Assembly: GCF_000835495.1 (NCBI RefSeq)
Contig: NW_015622545.1
Coordinates: forward strand, 1,876,777-1,940,776
Source of the DNA: Cladophialophora immunda
Taxonomy: Eukaryota > Ascomycota > Eurotiomycetes > Chaetothyriales > Herpotrichiellaceae
DNA length: 64,000 bases
Direction of reading: 5' to 3'
This document shows positions 9,358-19,900 of this stretch, piece after piece. Made by a program: the position numbers and the translations under genes. The notes below the pieces were generated by a model. The model was not told where the DNA came from. It searched no databases and was given only the letters and a program-made list of their open reading frames with translations. The stretch's first letter is position 1. Each line of letters begins with the position of its first letter.

Positions 9358-10122
9358 ATGAATGACAATCAAGAGCCCCAAACCTTTGTCGATCTCCCTG
9401 GAGCTATCAGACCGGCAATGGTCGGCAATATGCACTCGGAAGGACACATTACCGTGGAGCCGGATGTCAATGACCCCAGCAAGGTCTGTTGGCGCCTGTC
9501 AGAACAAGCATGGAATCTCGCAACCGTCGATCACCGCTTTTGCGGGCCTTGCCCAGGAAGCATCAAGACCCTGATCTGTAAAGACGGCGCTCGCCCGACC
9601 AACCTCGCAATCCCGGCGGTGCACCAGGCAAGCATTCAGACAATCATCTTGGAAAATGGCCACATCGATTACCTCGACACCGCGGCGTTCCCCAATTTGC
9701 GGGCGATTGTCTGCAAGAAGGACGAGGTCATGTATCCTGCCAGAAATCTGGACCGTGCCGGATGTGATCTCTCCGACTGGGATGTGACAGAAGAGAGCAT
9801 TCACCGGCAACAAGCCGAAATACACCGCCAAATCATACCGCAGCTACCAAGATGGATGCAGGCCCTCGCCCTCGATCCTAACCGTCAAATTGAGCTCTCT
9901 ATCCGCGTCGTCCTGGACTTTCGCACGCGCGAGGAGGAGGAAGCTCCCATACTCTTCTATTGGGACGGAAAGACACTCAAGGAAGTAGCACGACCTCCCT
10001 GGTTTATTCCTGTGTGCATCCTATATTCTTGGAGCGCTGGCCGCTCCTATTGGGCACTTCGGTCACCCAAAAAGGCTCGCCTGATCATTGGGTCGGTGAG
10101 CAACACGAGGAGGTTTCGCTGA
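9358..10122 (+). CDS. Hypothetical protein, orphan; probably spliced beyond its simple ORF
   Basis: First ATG MNDNQEPQTF at 9358, uninterrupted to a stop at 10120-10122 (254 residues). I do not recognise the family. The sequence is globular in character: VDHRFCGPCPGS, a run predicted as strands and leucine-rich turns (SIQTIILENGHIDYLDTA), then a charged helix near RTREEEEAPILFYWDGK. After about residue 215 the protein character weakens, and good splice signals occur downstream: a 50-nt intron-like interval at 10239-10288 with a GTAAGC donor and a TTCCAG acceptor. It is followed by an open frame to a TAA at 10421-10423 ending in a hydrophobic stretch (TLLVVVAFLCVLCLPCP). The real gene may therefore extend to 10423 with one or two introns and a C-terminal membrane anchor. 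Confidence 0.55.
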   Translation: MNDNQEPQTFVDLPGAIRPAMVGNMHSEGHITVEPDVNDPSKVCWRLSEQAWNLATVDHRFCGPCPGSIKTLICKDGARPTNLAIPAVHQASIQTIILENGHIDYLDTAAFPNLRAIVCKKDEVMYPARNLDRAGCDLSDWDVTEESIHRQQAEIHRQIIPQLPRWMQALALDPNRQIELSIRVVLDFRTREEEEAPILFYWDGKTLKEVARPPWFIPVCILYSWSAGRSYWALRSPKKARLIIGSVSNTRRFR

Positions 10123-10570
10123 GGACAGCTGACGAGTTGTTTGGAGTGTGCTGGACAATGGAAGGGAACGGCTCTTCGTCAACAAGCAGCGGGCGAGTAA
10201 ACCAGCGAGGCCATTGGCGTCGTCAAGGAGGAGAGAAGGTAAGCGACGGGGTTGAGGCTGATTTTGACTGTCGATGGATAAATTCCAGGTTGCACAGCAT
10301 GGGGATTTCGATGCAGCGACGCCGTTGGTCGTACGATTACTTGGGGATCTTGGGTGGTACTTGTGCCACACACTCCTCGTCGTTGTGGCTTTTCTGTGTG
10401 TGCTCTGCCTTCCATGCCCCTAATGTGACCCCAAGCAAACTCACCATCAATGTTTTAGTTAGCAGGTCGATAAGGAATAAGGTGGATATTGTGATCTCGC
10501 GTGAAATGGCATCATCCGGAGATTTTATCTCAGCAAGGCGTTTCTTATCTTGCTGGGAGCCCAATTAACA

Positions 10571-10790
10571 ATGTCGCTTGCCTCTCTAGTGGAGGTAAGC
10601 CTACCCAGGTGCTAACTTAGTGTCAACGTGGACGTGATTTAAATAGCTTATTGGCGATGGCGACGAGGAGGAGTTCGATGTCGCAGGCTATCTTTGGGTG
10701 CTGCGTGCCGTCGCATGGGCTCGGATCGGTTGCAGCACGCCTAAAGAGGGCAAGGACGGTGGGCTGATAGGCATCAAGCGCCACTTCTAG
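10571..10790 (+). CDS. Possible small two-exon gene (55 residues)
   Basis: ATG at 10571, an 8-codon first exon to 10594, then GTAAGC, a GCTAAC branch-point match at 10611-10616 and an acceptor AAATAG at 10646. The second exon, 10647-10790, reads IGDGDEEEFDVAGYLWVLRA and onwards to TAG. An alternative acceptor at 10620 also gives an open frame, so the splice choice is ambiguous. The product has no known domain. Signals are good, but the gene is too short to be certain; it could also be the end of the gene upstream. Confidence 0.25.
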
Positions 10791-11174
10791 GGGCTTTGGA
10801 GGGGGACGGAGGCACCTATGGGCATTCGCCAGGACCCATTTCCGGACCTGGTAGATACCTCGGGTACCTTGGCTAGGGGGCGCTGGGGGGTGCGAGTTTC
10901 AGGTACCAGGCGCGCCTGCGAGGGATGAGCGTCAGATAACCACCGACCCACCCAGCCAATTTCTGATCGTCAGGAACATGCGCCTATCAAACACATCCCC
11001 TGAAGCTTGGGAGTCTCAGCTGTTCAAACCCAAGCCCGCAGGGATAGACGGAGTGCACGACGCAAAAATGGCCTCCTTGCACGCTCCCTTTCGTGGTCCT
11101 TCGTGTCCTCTTCAACCTTCGATCACCTCGTCGTCCTCCCCAGAGGTTGAGTGCCTCCCCGTGCCCGGAACAAC
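10791..11174. other. Intergenic region before the glycosyltransferase gene
   Basis: 384 bp with ATACCTCGGGTACC-type motifs at about 10855-10868 and a G-rich stretch at 10876-10890. No gene is seen. Confidence 0.4.
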
Positions 11175-12944
11175 ATGTCCATGTCCCTTCCTCGAGCATT
11201 GGGCCCTGTGAGGCTACTCATTGTATTCATCGCTTTGGTCTCCCTGTTCCTCTTCCGATCCTACTACCTTCCCAGTCCCGACGATGCCGCATATGGCTTG
11301 ACTTCTTCGACATCCATGTGGAAGAGCTCGAGCTCCCACTCCGCCGCTGTCGAAGATGTAGCTGACGTCGAGCTTGAGGACGGCTACTACGAGGTCAATG
11401 AAGACCCGGATCTAGTCACCCAACCGGAGCAGTATGCAGAAACGGGCCCTGAACCAGAATTAGAACCAGAACCAGAGTCTGAGCCTGAGCTGGGACCTGA
11501 TATGGATGCTGAGTCTGCACCTGAACCTGAACCTGAATCTGAATCCGAACCTGAACCCGAACCCGAACCTACACCCAACGACGACTTCGCGTCCGAGTCC
11601 GAGTTCGAGTCCGAGTTCGAACCAGAGCCATCCAGTTCTCGTGAAACTGTCCCCGTGTCAACTCCCACATACGCAACCGACCCTCGCATCCCACCGTGTC
11701 GCCAGCTGCCGGGCGCAGACAAAGTGGTGGTCATGGTTAAGACAGGGGCTACCGAAGTCTTTTCGCGGGTCCCTGAACAACTCGTTACACTGGCTCAGTG
11801 CGTGCCTAATTTCATGGTCTTCTCGGACATGGAGCAGCAAGTGGGGGAGTTTCGGATTCAAGATGCCTTGGACGAGATTGGAAAGGAATATAAGGAGAAC
11901 CATGATGACTTCCACTTCTACAACGAAGTTCACGCCGCCCACGTTGCGCATGGCGACGTGAGTGTGCTGGGATCCGACAAGGCCTGGGCGCTGGATAAAT
12001 GGAAAAACATCCCCATGCTCCACAAGGCTTACCTGAAGTATCCAGATGCTGAATGGTTTGTCACAATCGATGCCGACACATATCTGAGCTGGGCGAATCT
12101 CTTGCTTCTGCTCGACCGCATGGACCCGGACGAACCGCTCTATGCAGGGTGCGTCTATTGGCATGGCCCTACTGCATTTGCTCAAGGTGGCACGGGCTAC
12201 CTATTATCTCGCAATGCGGTCCAGAAATTCGAGGAGATACGTACCCCTGACAGGATCGCCGATTGGGAGAAGGAGACCTCAACGATCTGCTGCGGCGATG
12301 TCATGCTGGGGGTTGCGATGGGCCAAGCAGGAGTCAGCGTCAGCGGTGCCTGGCCGATGTTCCAGGTAGACCCTCCGTCTGGCTTCGTCTGGTCCGATAC
12401 TGTGTGGTGCACTCCGGCCATAACGTGGCACCATGTGCATTCTTACGAGGTGGAAGCGCTCTGGCAGTTTGAGAAGGACTGGATCAATAAAACCTGGGAC
12501 GACGAAGACCCTGGTGCAGTCCCATACCTGTACAAGGACGTCTTTGAAGATTTTGTCCGCCCCCACATCACTGAGCACAAGAAAGACTGGAACAACCTTT
12601 CTGGGGACAAGACTTTTACGCAACCTAAAGAGGACCACGTAAAAGAAGACAACGACTGGGACTGGAAAAATGACGAGGAGAAACAACAGATGTGGGATGA
12701 TCTTTCCGAGCTCGAGAAGAAATCCGTGGAATCCATCGAAGATTGTCGCGAGGTTTGTCAGAAGGACAGGCAATGTATGCAGTTTGCGTGGCATCCTGGA
12801 ACCTGCAAACTCAGCCATTCTATCAAGATGGGTCGGCCGGTCGACTCGAAAGACGAGTACACCTCTGGGTGGATGACCGACCGGGTCGAAAAATTCAGCG
12901 CTGCCAGATCAGAGTGCGGCGAGGTTTCATGGAAAGTGGGCTGA
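11175..12944 (+). CDS. GT31 (fringe-like) type II membrane glycosyltransferase with Glu/Pro-rich stem and PAN-like tail
   Basis: Single exon, 589 residues, starting MSMSLPRALG. A short basic N-terminus and a membrane helix at about residues 12-27 (RLLIVFIALVSLFLF) give type II topology, probably Golgi. The stem, about residues 80-165, consists of imperfect EP, EPES and ESEFE repeats. The catalytic region contains WALDKWKNIPMLHKAYLK, the DxD-type motif FVTIDADTYLSW (Asp299, Asp301), YAGCVYWHGPTAFAQGGTGY and the late CCGDVMLGVAMGQ, which match fungal GT31/fringe-like enzymes. Near the C-terminus, CREVCQKDRQCMQFAW plus a further Cys resembles a PAN/apple module, possibly carbohydrate- or protein-binding. 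The donor is probably a UDP-sugar; the sugar and acceptor are unknown. A second in-frame Met lies two codons downstream. Confidence 0.85.
   Translation: MSMSLPRALGPVRLLIVFIALVSLFLFRSYYLPSPDDAAYGLTSSTSMWKSSSSHSAAVEDVADVELEDGYYEVNEDPDLVTQPEQYAETGPEPELEPEPESEPELGPDMDAESAPEPEPESESEPEPEPEPTPNDDFASESEFESEFEPEPSSSRETVPVSTPTYATDPRIPPCRQLPGADKVVVMVKTGATEVFSRVPEQLVTLAQCVPNFMVFSDMEQQVGEFRIQDALDEIGKEYKENHDDFHFYNEVHAAHVAHGDVSVLGSDKAWALDKWKNIPMLHKAYLKYPDAEWFVTIDADTYLSWANLLLLLDRMDPDEPLYAGCVYWHGPTAFAQGGTGYLLSRNAVQKFEEIRTPDRIADWEKETSTICCGDVMLGVAMGQAGVSVSGAWPMFQVDPPSGFVWSDTVWCTPAITWHHVHSYEVEALWQFEKDWINKTWDDEDPGAVPYLYKDVFEDFVRPHITEHKKDWNNLSGDKTFTQPKEDHVKEDNDWDWKNDEEKQQMWDDLSELEKKSVESIEDCREVCQKDRQCMQFAWHPGTCKLSHSIKMGRPVDSKDEYTSGWMTDRVEKFSAARSECGEVSWKVG
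11443..11640 (+). repeat. Degenerate GAACCN/GAGTCN hexamer-type repeat coding for Glu-Pro/Glu-Ser stem
   Basis: Imperfect tandem codons for Pro, Glu and Ser inside the glycosyltransferase gene give a long acidic, extended linker. Such repeats vary in length between strains by slippage. Confidence 0.7.
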
Positions 12945-14674
12945 AAGGACAGTCTGATCTCCCTAACATGATGTCCACGATACGACGACAATCTCTTCGC
13001 CCCACTGCTGGGTTCCCGACGTTACAAAGAACGGCTTCCGAATCTCATGAGCCTTCCTGGTGATCCATATTGTCCTTTCTCTTCGAAACGAATCGTGTTT
13101 TTGCGGTATGCGTCTTGCCGCTTGTTGGTCTTGAATGATGGATGAGCAGAGCGTTTCTGGCTCTTTGATACCCCTACAGCTCCGGACATCGGCGTCTTTT
13201 GCTGTTTCCGATTTCGATTCTCTTGTACATATCGTCATTATCTTGACGGATACCAGCGACACTGGGTGATTTGCGGCAACTTTTGACGATTTAAGTGGCA
13301 ATGTACGACCATAGAGCAGCCCTTGAATGTTTGGTGATGGTGTCTGGCGTTTGCCATCTAGACAGGTTCAGCCACTGGGACATGCATGAGAACTGGAATA
13401 TGAGGATGCGTGGCGGCACTTTCAATTGAATGTCTGGGTTTTTTACTGCGAGGCCTTTCAAAGGCAAGGCACACGTTTTGGAATAGCAGTCCGATATTAT
13501 TTGCCAGGATCTCATCCATCACGGCAGGATAAGCCTGGAGCCGGCCCAAGGAAGGCCAGCAATGTAATATTCATTTCCGGTAGACGTTTATCTTTCTATC
13601 TGAGCACAATCACTCGTTTTCGCTCTGTGACATGGACCATAACTCTTTGATTGGCTCCTGTACCCCCGGGACCAACCTTGAGCACCGCTCTCGTGGTCCA
13701 GTATGGTGTCTGTCCAGTTGCATCACTTTTGCTTCTTTGAAGACAACCGTCTTCGTCTCATCTCGTCGGTCCATCCTTCAACCCCCATCCAACCGTTCTC
13801 GGAGCATGTTGGATCGGGCACACAGACAGGCAGGTGGCTGTCGCGAGAATACCTCTGCGCTTGCAGCAGGTTGTATGTTGCACGTTCTGGGTCCTGTCCT
13901 TATTCTAAGCTGGTATACGGAGTCCTCGGTTCTTCGACCCATTCGGTTTTCCCCTCGCCACGGAGTGACAGTGACCCTTGTCGATTCATCAGGTTTTCCC
14001 TCTCGCGCGATGTAGGATTGAGGATTTTGGTCTTCGAGAACGCGACTGCGGCTGTCTGTAGGTAGGGTGCTAGCTGCGGGTGGGAAGCCTCGTTGGAATT
14101 GATGGTCCTCGAAGGGGGGAAACACGCGCCGGCAGAATGGCCATTGTGGGATATGGATCTAGGACATCTCGTCAGTCACTGCTGGTTGTGCTCGTTAGAA
14201 TACCATCGATGTTCAAAGAGCTGAATGGGCGAGGTAATCGGCTTCTTCAGAAAGGCGGAGAATGTTAGCACGGCACAGATCAGGTCATCGTGTCGGAAAT
14301 CATTTGCAGAGGTATCGAGTATTCATTCCTCTATCCTGATCTAGTTCCAGATGTAGATCCAGCAGGCCACGTTCAACTGGTTCTGAAGCACAGGATCTAG
14401 TTGTTGTAGAAAGCAAACCCCAAAAACTCAGAACTGAAACTGTGCGAGGCCAAGCGAGCCTGTCACGTCGCAGGTGGAGAGACCTGGCCGCGACCAGTGC
14501 CCTGCTTGCGCCACGCCACTGTCGACTCGCCCCCAAAGAATTACCAAACCTGAGCCTTGAACGCCTTGAAGGGTATCTCAAAATGATAAATATCGTCATC
14601 CAATCCTGGAGTCCAAACCAGCTCCGATCCACATGCAAGACCGTATCTAGAGCCTCTGCTCCGTGCAGGTCCTT
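12945..14674. other. Intergenic region, no gene seen
   Basis: 1.7 kb between the 3' ends of two convergent genes. Several open frames of 60-127 codons occur on both strands and overlap one another. None shows recognisable motifs or clear splice-joined extensions. Confidence 0.5.
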
Positions 14675-16412
14675 TCATTTCATCGCAAAATCAAACTCCT
14701 CGAAATCAGCTCGTAGACCCTCTGCGTCCTCTTCCTCGGCGGCCTGGTCGCTCCCGTCCTTGGACAGGATCGAGTCCATCCAATTGACCCGGTTTTCCAG
14801 TTGTAGCAGGCCGGCCATCACTTCTCTCCCGAACCAGATGTTGAACTTTTGATTTGTGGGCAACGAAAAGAATAGGGATTTGGCCACGCCCACGTCGTCG
14901 CCCTCGTTGGCGTTGCCGTTGGCATGGTCGGCCAACTGCACGGGATCGGCCAGCCACGTCCACACTCGGAAGTAATCCGATCGTTGTGGAAGCTGGGCGT
15001 CGGCAGCACAGGATTGGAAGTCCGGGTACTCGTACTGCGATGCCTTCACCTTGAACGCGGCCTCAACCATCCCCGTCTTGATGCGGTCGACCGGGCAGGC
15101 AACGAGTTGCCAGTGGAAATGCCGGATGCCGGTCCGGTTGACTTCCCAGCACACCGTGCCTAGCTGACCGTGGCTCTTCGCCCCCACCATGACACTCAGG
15201 GCCTTTCGGAATCTGTTCATTTCCTTGAATTCGGCGGCTAATTCGTCGGGTGATCTCTTTCCGTGCGCCAACTCGTCTGCTGCGTGGTAGTATGGGATAA
15301 TCATGACGTGGCCGGTAAAGGACAGCTGCGGAAATGTCGATGGCAACGGTAAGGGGCCCCTCGTGACTGTTGCCATACTTTCGTCCCCTAGAGACACGAC
15401 AAGGTGAGTCTTGGTGCCTGGCTTGTTGAGACACATGAAACAGTCATTAGGGTCGCCACGTGGTCCTCTCCGAGCACGCTTGCGATTGTATGAACCATAG
15501 CCTTCATCTGCCCCGCCCCGATATGGTGCTCTGTCGTCGATGGCTTGTCGCTTCCTTGGCGGTGAAGATCTGATGAAGGGTGAGTCAAGCGGAGAAATCA
15601 TCGTAGGTGGAGGACGCGAGGTGTCCAGCGTAAACGCCGACATCCACTCTTTCGTGGGTGCGGACACGCCCGGCAGACTTTTAAATCTAGTGACGCTCGG
15701 TTGATCGAACGAAGTGTACTCGACCACATGCTTGAAGGGCTCTCGCTCCCACAGGGCACTTGGACTGCTGCAGAAATGATACCATGGCTTGAGTGCTTGA
15801 CAGAGGTTGGCGATAGATTGAGTGCCAGACGTCCCATCCACACCCTCCGGCAACTCGATCTTGGACCCATTGGTGATGTTTGCCGGCCACTGATTTGTAA
15901 CGAGAATGTGTGCGGAATGAGCGCCGTGCAGTCCTCTTGACTCGCTGTCGAGATACCATGGGTCGTAAGGGCCAAGCTTCTCAGTGAGCGACGCTTCGTT
16001 CTGTACTAATCGCCCTCCGAGTGACACGATTCTCACGCCTTCCGTAGTGGTCACGGTCCCTTTGCGGCCTAGATAGAAAAGATTCGAACACAGATCGCCG
16101 TCTTCGAGCTTTGCTTTGACGGATCCTGGGAAAGGCGAGTCGCCAACCGTGAAATACGTCGGGAGAGGTACTTCGATCTGACCGTTGAGCAGCGCCTCCA
16201 GTTCCTTTGAATTGCTTTCATCGTCAGAGAGGCCCAGAAGATCGCCGACGACAATGGCCAACGAGAAGTTGTGTTTGGCTTGCAGTTTCGATATCTTGTC
16301 GAAAGCCTTCTTTAGTTGACCTTGGATGCTGCCGACAACAAGGCTGGCTGGGTCAGTGATGATACTAATACAATTTCACTTCACCGTAGACTCACATCTT
16401 TGCAGTCCCCAT
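14675..16412 (-). CDS. CWF19-like protein (CwfJ family; Drn1/CWF19L1), lariat-debranching-associated factor
   Basis: Acts with the lariat debranching enzyme and the late spliceosome, by family knowledge of yeast Drn1 and human CWF19L1. Two exons: a 17-nt first exon at 16412-16396 (MGTAK plus two bases), a 52-nt intron with GTGAGT donor and CTGAC branch, then 16343-14675. The total is 561 residues, near the 507-538 of yeast and human relatives. The joined N-terminus reads ILVVGSIQGQLKKAFDKI, the calcineurin-like phosphoesterase-type start of the Drn1 group. A Lys/Arg-rich linker follows (about residues 260-295). The CwfJ C-terminal-1 domain begins with CFMCLNKPGTKTHLVVSLG and holds the HIT-like motif HFHWQL (His414, His416, Gln418). 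CwfJ C-terminal-2 follows to the end. Divergent from UTP20 over 508 bp. Confidence 0.93.
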
Positions 16413-16920
16413 GGTGGCTCTGGAGAAGCGTGAGGTGGGAGATTCAAAGGACGAGAGAGAAAGGACCGGTTCCGCTCAGCTGTCTAAGCGTGCTTTGGCA
16501 TTTGTGTGAGGTTGAAAAGGCCACCAGTTTCTCATGCTGTCATGAGCACCTAAGACACGGGAGTGAATATGATGGGGTTTTGTAGGAAGACAAAGACTGA
16601 GAGTGAATGACTTCGGTCCAAGTAATAGCAAGGCTCGCAGTGACAGAACTGAGGAGTGAAGTTTTATGTGGTTCATGCTGCAAATGCTCCGATGGACTTG
16701 ATACGGTGACACATTTCACCGCACACGCAGAATGCGGGGGAATTTTTTCGATTCCCACCCTTGAACCCAAAAAACGCAGTCAAACCTCGTCTCTGCTGTG
16801 CAGCAGTACAGCGAGCCAGCCTCGCCGCTTTCGCACCGCTTTTGCTTCGACCCAGCCTTCACGCCTTGTCCATGTGGTGTCGAGCAGTTCTATTCGGCCT
16901 TTGATGGTGCAATTTCGACC
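16413..16920. promoter_or_regulatory. Bidirectional promoter of the CWF19-like and UTP20 genes
   Basis: 508 bp between two divergent start codons of RNA-processing genes. No clear TATA box is seen, as expected for housekeeping promoters. The part next to UTP20 is transcribed as a 5' leader with an upstream open frame lacking an ATG. Confidence 0.55.
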
Positions 16921-19900
16921 ATGGCTGCCATATCTCCGGGCTACCGTCTCGGCACCTCGCGCCGGGCGAAGAAAGCCACCGTTTCGACGAAACGACACCG
17001 CTTCGAGCCTTTTACAAAGCGAATAGCACAGTTGAGGATTGACCCTGTTCATACCGTGTCAAGAGTCAGGCCTTCAAACAATGACGGAGACGATCTACAA
17101 AGCTTTTTCCACACCTCTTTGGAAGGGTGGATGGAATTGAACTTGTCCGCAACATTCACCAGCTTCCTCACCCAGGCGAGTCCACTTTGCGAAAATCTAC
17201 CCCTGCTGCTTCACCACGCAGACACCATCTTCGAGCTCCTCGTCGAACACATCGAAAAGCGAGACGAACTCGCTCTCGAACCTCTACTCAGTCTCCTTGC
17301 CCAACTTGCCCATGATCTCGATCATGGTTTTGAACCATACTTCCCAAAAGCTGTACAACTGGTTGCGCAGATTGCTGCCACTGATGATAAGACTGAGGTG
17401 GTTGAATGGTGTTTCAACTGTCTTGCGTACATTTTCAAATACCTATCCAGAATGCTGGTGCAAGATCTACGACGCCTGCTCGATGTCATGATGCCCTACC
17501 TATCCTCCAAGAAAGACTACGTCGTTCGGTTCAGCGCAGAATCGCTTGCGTTTTTGCTGAGGAAAGCCGCCATGCAGTTTCCCTCAGACAAGGCACCCCT
17601 GCGTCTCGCTCTCAAGCATCTTTTGAAGGGATTTCCGCAGCAAGACGGTGCCGCAGCCATCAGTCCATATCAACTCGGCGTCATGAGTCTGTGCGTCGAG
17701 AGTGCCCGCGGGGTTGAACCACAGTTGCATTCGTGTGCTGCATCCCTGGTACAGTGTCTACTGGACTGCGCTCTCCCTATGAGTCAACAACCCCAAGTTC
17801 AGTCAACCGTGGACGGTGTTCTGGTTGCCCTCCTCCATGAGACAAATGCCGAAACAATTCTCCCGGTCCTGGGGGTCGTCCTGGATACTCTTGAGAGCTC
17901 TATGGCTTCCGAGGAGGCCAGCCAGTTGTCTTTCGCTCTCAGGCTTTTCTTGGTTGTCATAGGGACCCAGGGAGGATCGAGTATTAGTGCATGGAAGATC
18001 TGCATCGAGGCCTTTCAAGGGGTAGCTGCAGCCGCATGGCGTCTCAATGAGAACAGAATGCACCTCAATTCGCGTCTCGCAATCATCATTGCCACGATAG
18101 TTCAATATGCGTCGTCGCCACAGGTGTATCCGCGACCAGCACTTCATACTCCAGCAGAGTTGTGCCAGAATGTGTTGGACTCGGCTGAGGAGCACTTTTC
18201 GCCGCGCGAGTTCTATGCCTTCGCCACTGCTTGTGCGGAGCTTGGCAGGGACAGGTTCATTGAACTTGTCCTTCCAAGACTCCAGAAATACATTTGGGAA
18301 CACTGGTCTGATGATGAGGTGAGTCTTTACTACATGCTGGAGAGACTACAACAGAATAAGATCGGCTTCGGTGAGTCTGCAGATGCCCGGTCAATAAACT
18401 GTCCTGCGGACTTTGGAGATTTCATCCTGAATCAGCTACCGATGAAGGAAGATGAGGATGCATCTACAATAGAACAACTTGCTGGGCGGCTTCGCTTCTC
18501 CAAGGCTGCTCTCCTTCTCGGAAGTTCCAAGGATACTGCTAGATCCCTTGATGCCTTTCACAATCTGCTCATCCACGTCTTGGAAGACATCAGGAGCGAT
18601 CTTGACCTTCGTCAGCGCACAGTTTTGGGCTGGGGCTTTGACACCTACGTCGAAATCGCACCCTCTGATGACCAGAGGCTCAAAGACCTTGCTTCACTTA
18701 TTCCAAAAATGCCTGCGATTGTTTTCCACCTACCGGCTTTTGTGCATGCGATCGGCCGTCTGCTTCGGAAAGTTGCTGCAGTTGACGGGGTAGAGTCAAG
18801 CCTCTTCGACAACGTCCGCTACACCCTCATGCAGAATCTATTGTCAACGTCCCCCAGCTTGAAGAAAGGGTCTGCGGAATTGCTCCTTGCCCTCGGTGGG
18901 CGGGATACCATGATGTGGCTTGCAGAAACCATTCGCCTGGTTCTGGAAATTCTTAACACTCCATACACTCCTGCCCACGCCCGAAAGATTGCGTTCTTAC
19001 TGAGGCGGATTCTGCACCAACAAAAACATATACCAGAAGGCTCTTCGTTCCAGGATCTGATCCCGTTTTTCTTATTTGGCTTGATGCCCTGTTACCATGA
19101 CCAAACAAGATTGGAAGTTTGCAACTTTCTCTCTCAAATGGTGCAGACGACACCGTCCGAAGAAACCATAGTCAACCTTGCCGTGCAGTGGCTTCAGTCA
19201 CCCGCAGATTTGATACAATCGCCTCAAGAAGATTCACAGGTGGCAAAGTCGACACTGTCTTCCTTTGAATGTCCAATGCTTGCGCATCTCGACTCCTTGT
19301 CCTCATCAGTCTCAGACGATTTCGAAAACTCCACCGACAGATTCCGCACCATGATTGAAGACGAACACCGGCTAGAGAGTCCATCAAGAACGCCTCAGGG
19401 AGCTCGATCACTAGCTCTCCAGGTATTATCCGTGATGCCAGGCTCAGCCGAGCGCCGGTCTCGTTCATGGGTTCCTATCTTCCTCGCTGCGCCTTTCAGC
19501 CGCGCTCAACTACAACCAAAGCCTAGCTCGGACGCTTCTGCGTCATCGCACACGTTGAGTCCTGATCTTGATGACCACGAATGGTCTCTGAGAGACAGGA
19601 AGGCGATGTTGGCCCTGTTCGGCCAATTCCAGAACCCTAGTGTCCTCTACAGATCTTCCGAAGTCTACGAAAAACTCATCGATCTTTTGAGCAATGGGAA
19701 CGAGGACATCCGAAAGCTCGCTCTTCAAGCAATCTTGACCTGGAAAGATTCGGTTCCCGGCGGTTACCAGCCAATACTACTCCAATTAGCCGATGGGAAA
19801 TTGGACGCATCCGCCATAAGTAAATGGCTGACCACTGACGAGGGAGAGAGTTCTGTCCGATCAGTGGATCGGAGCACTGTCCTTCCTGTTGCCCTCAGGC

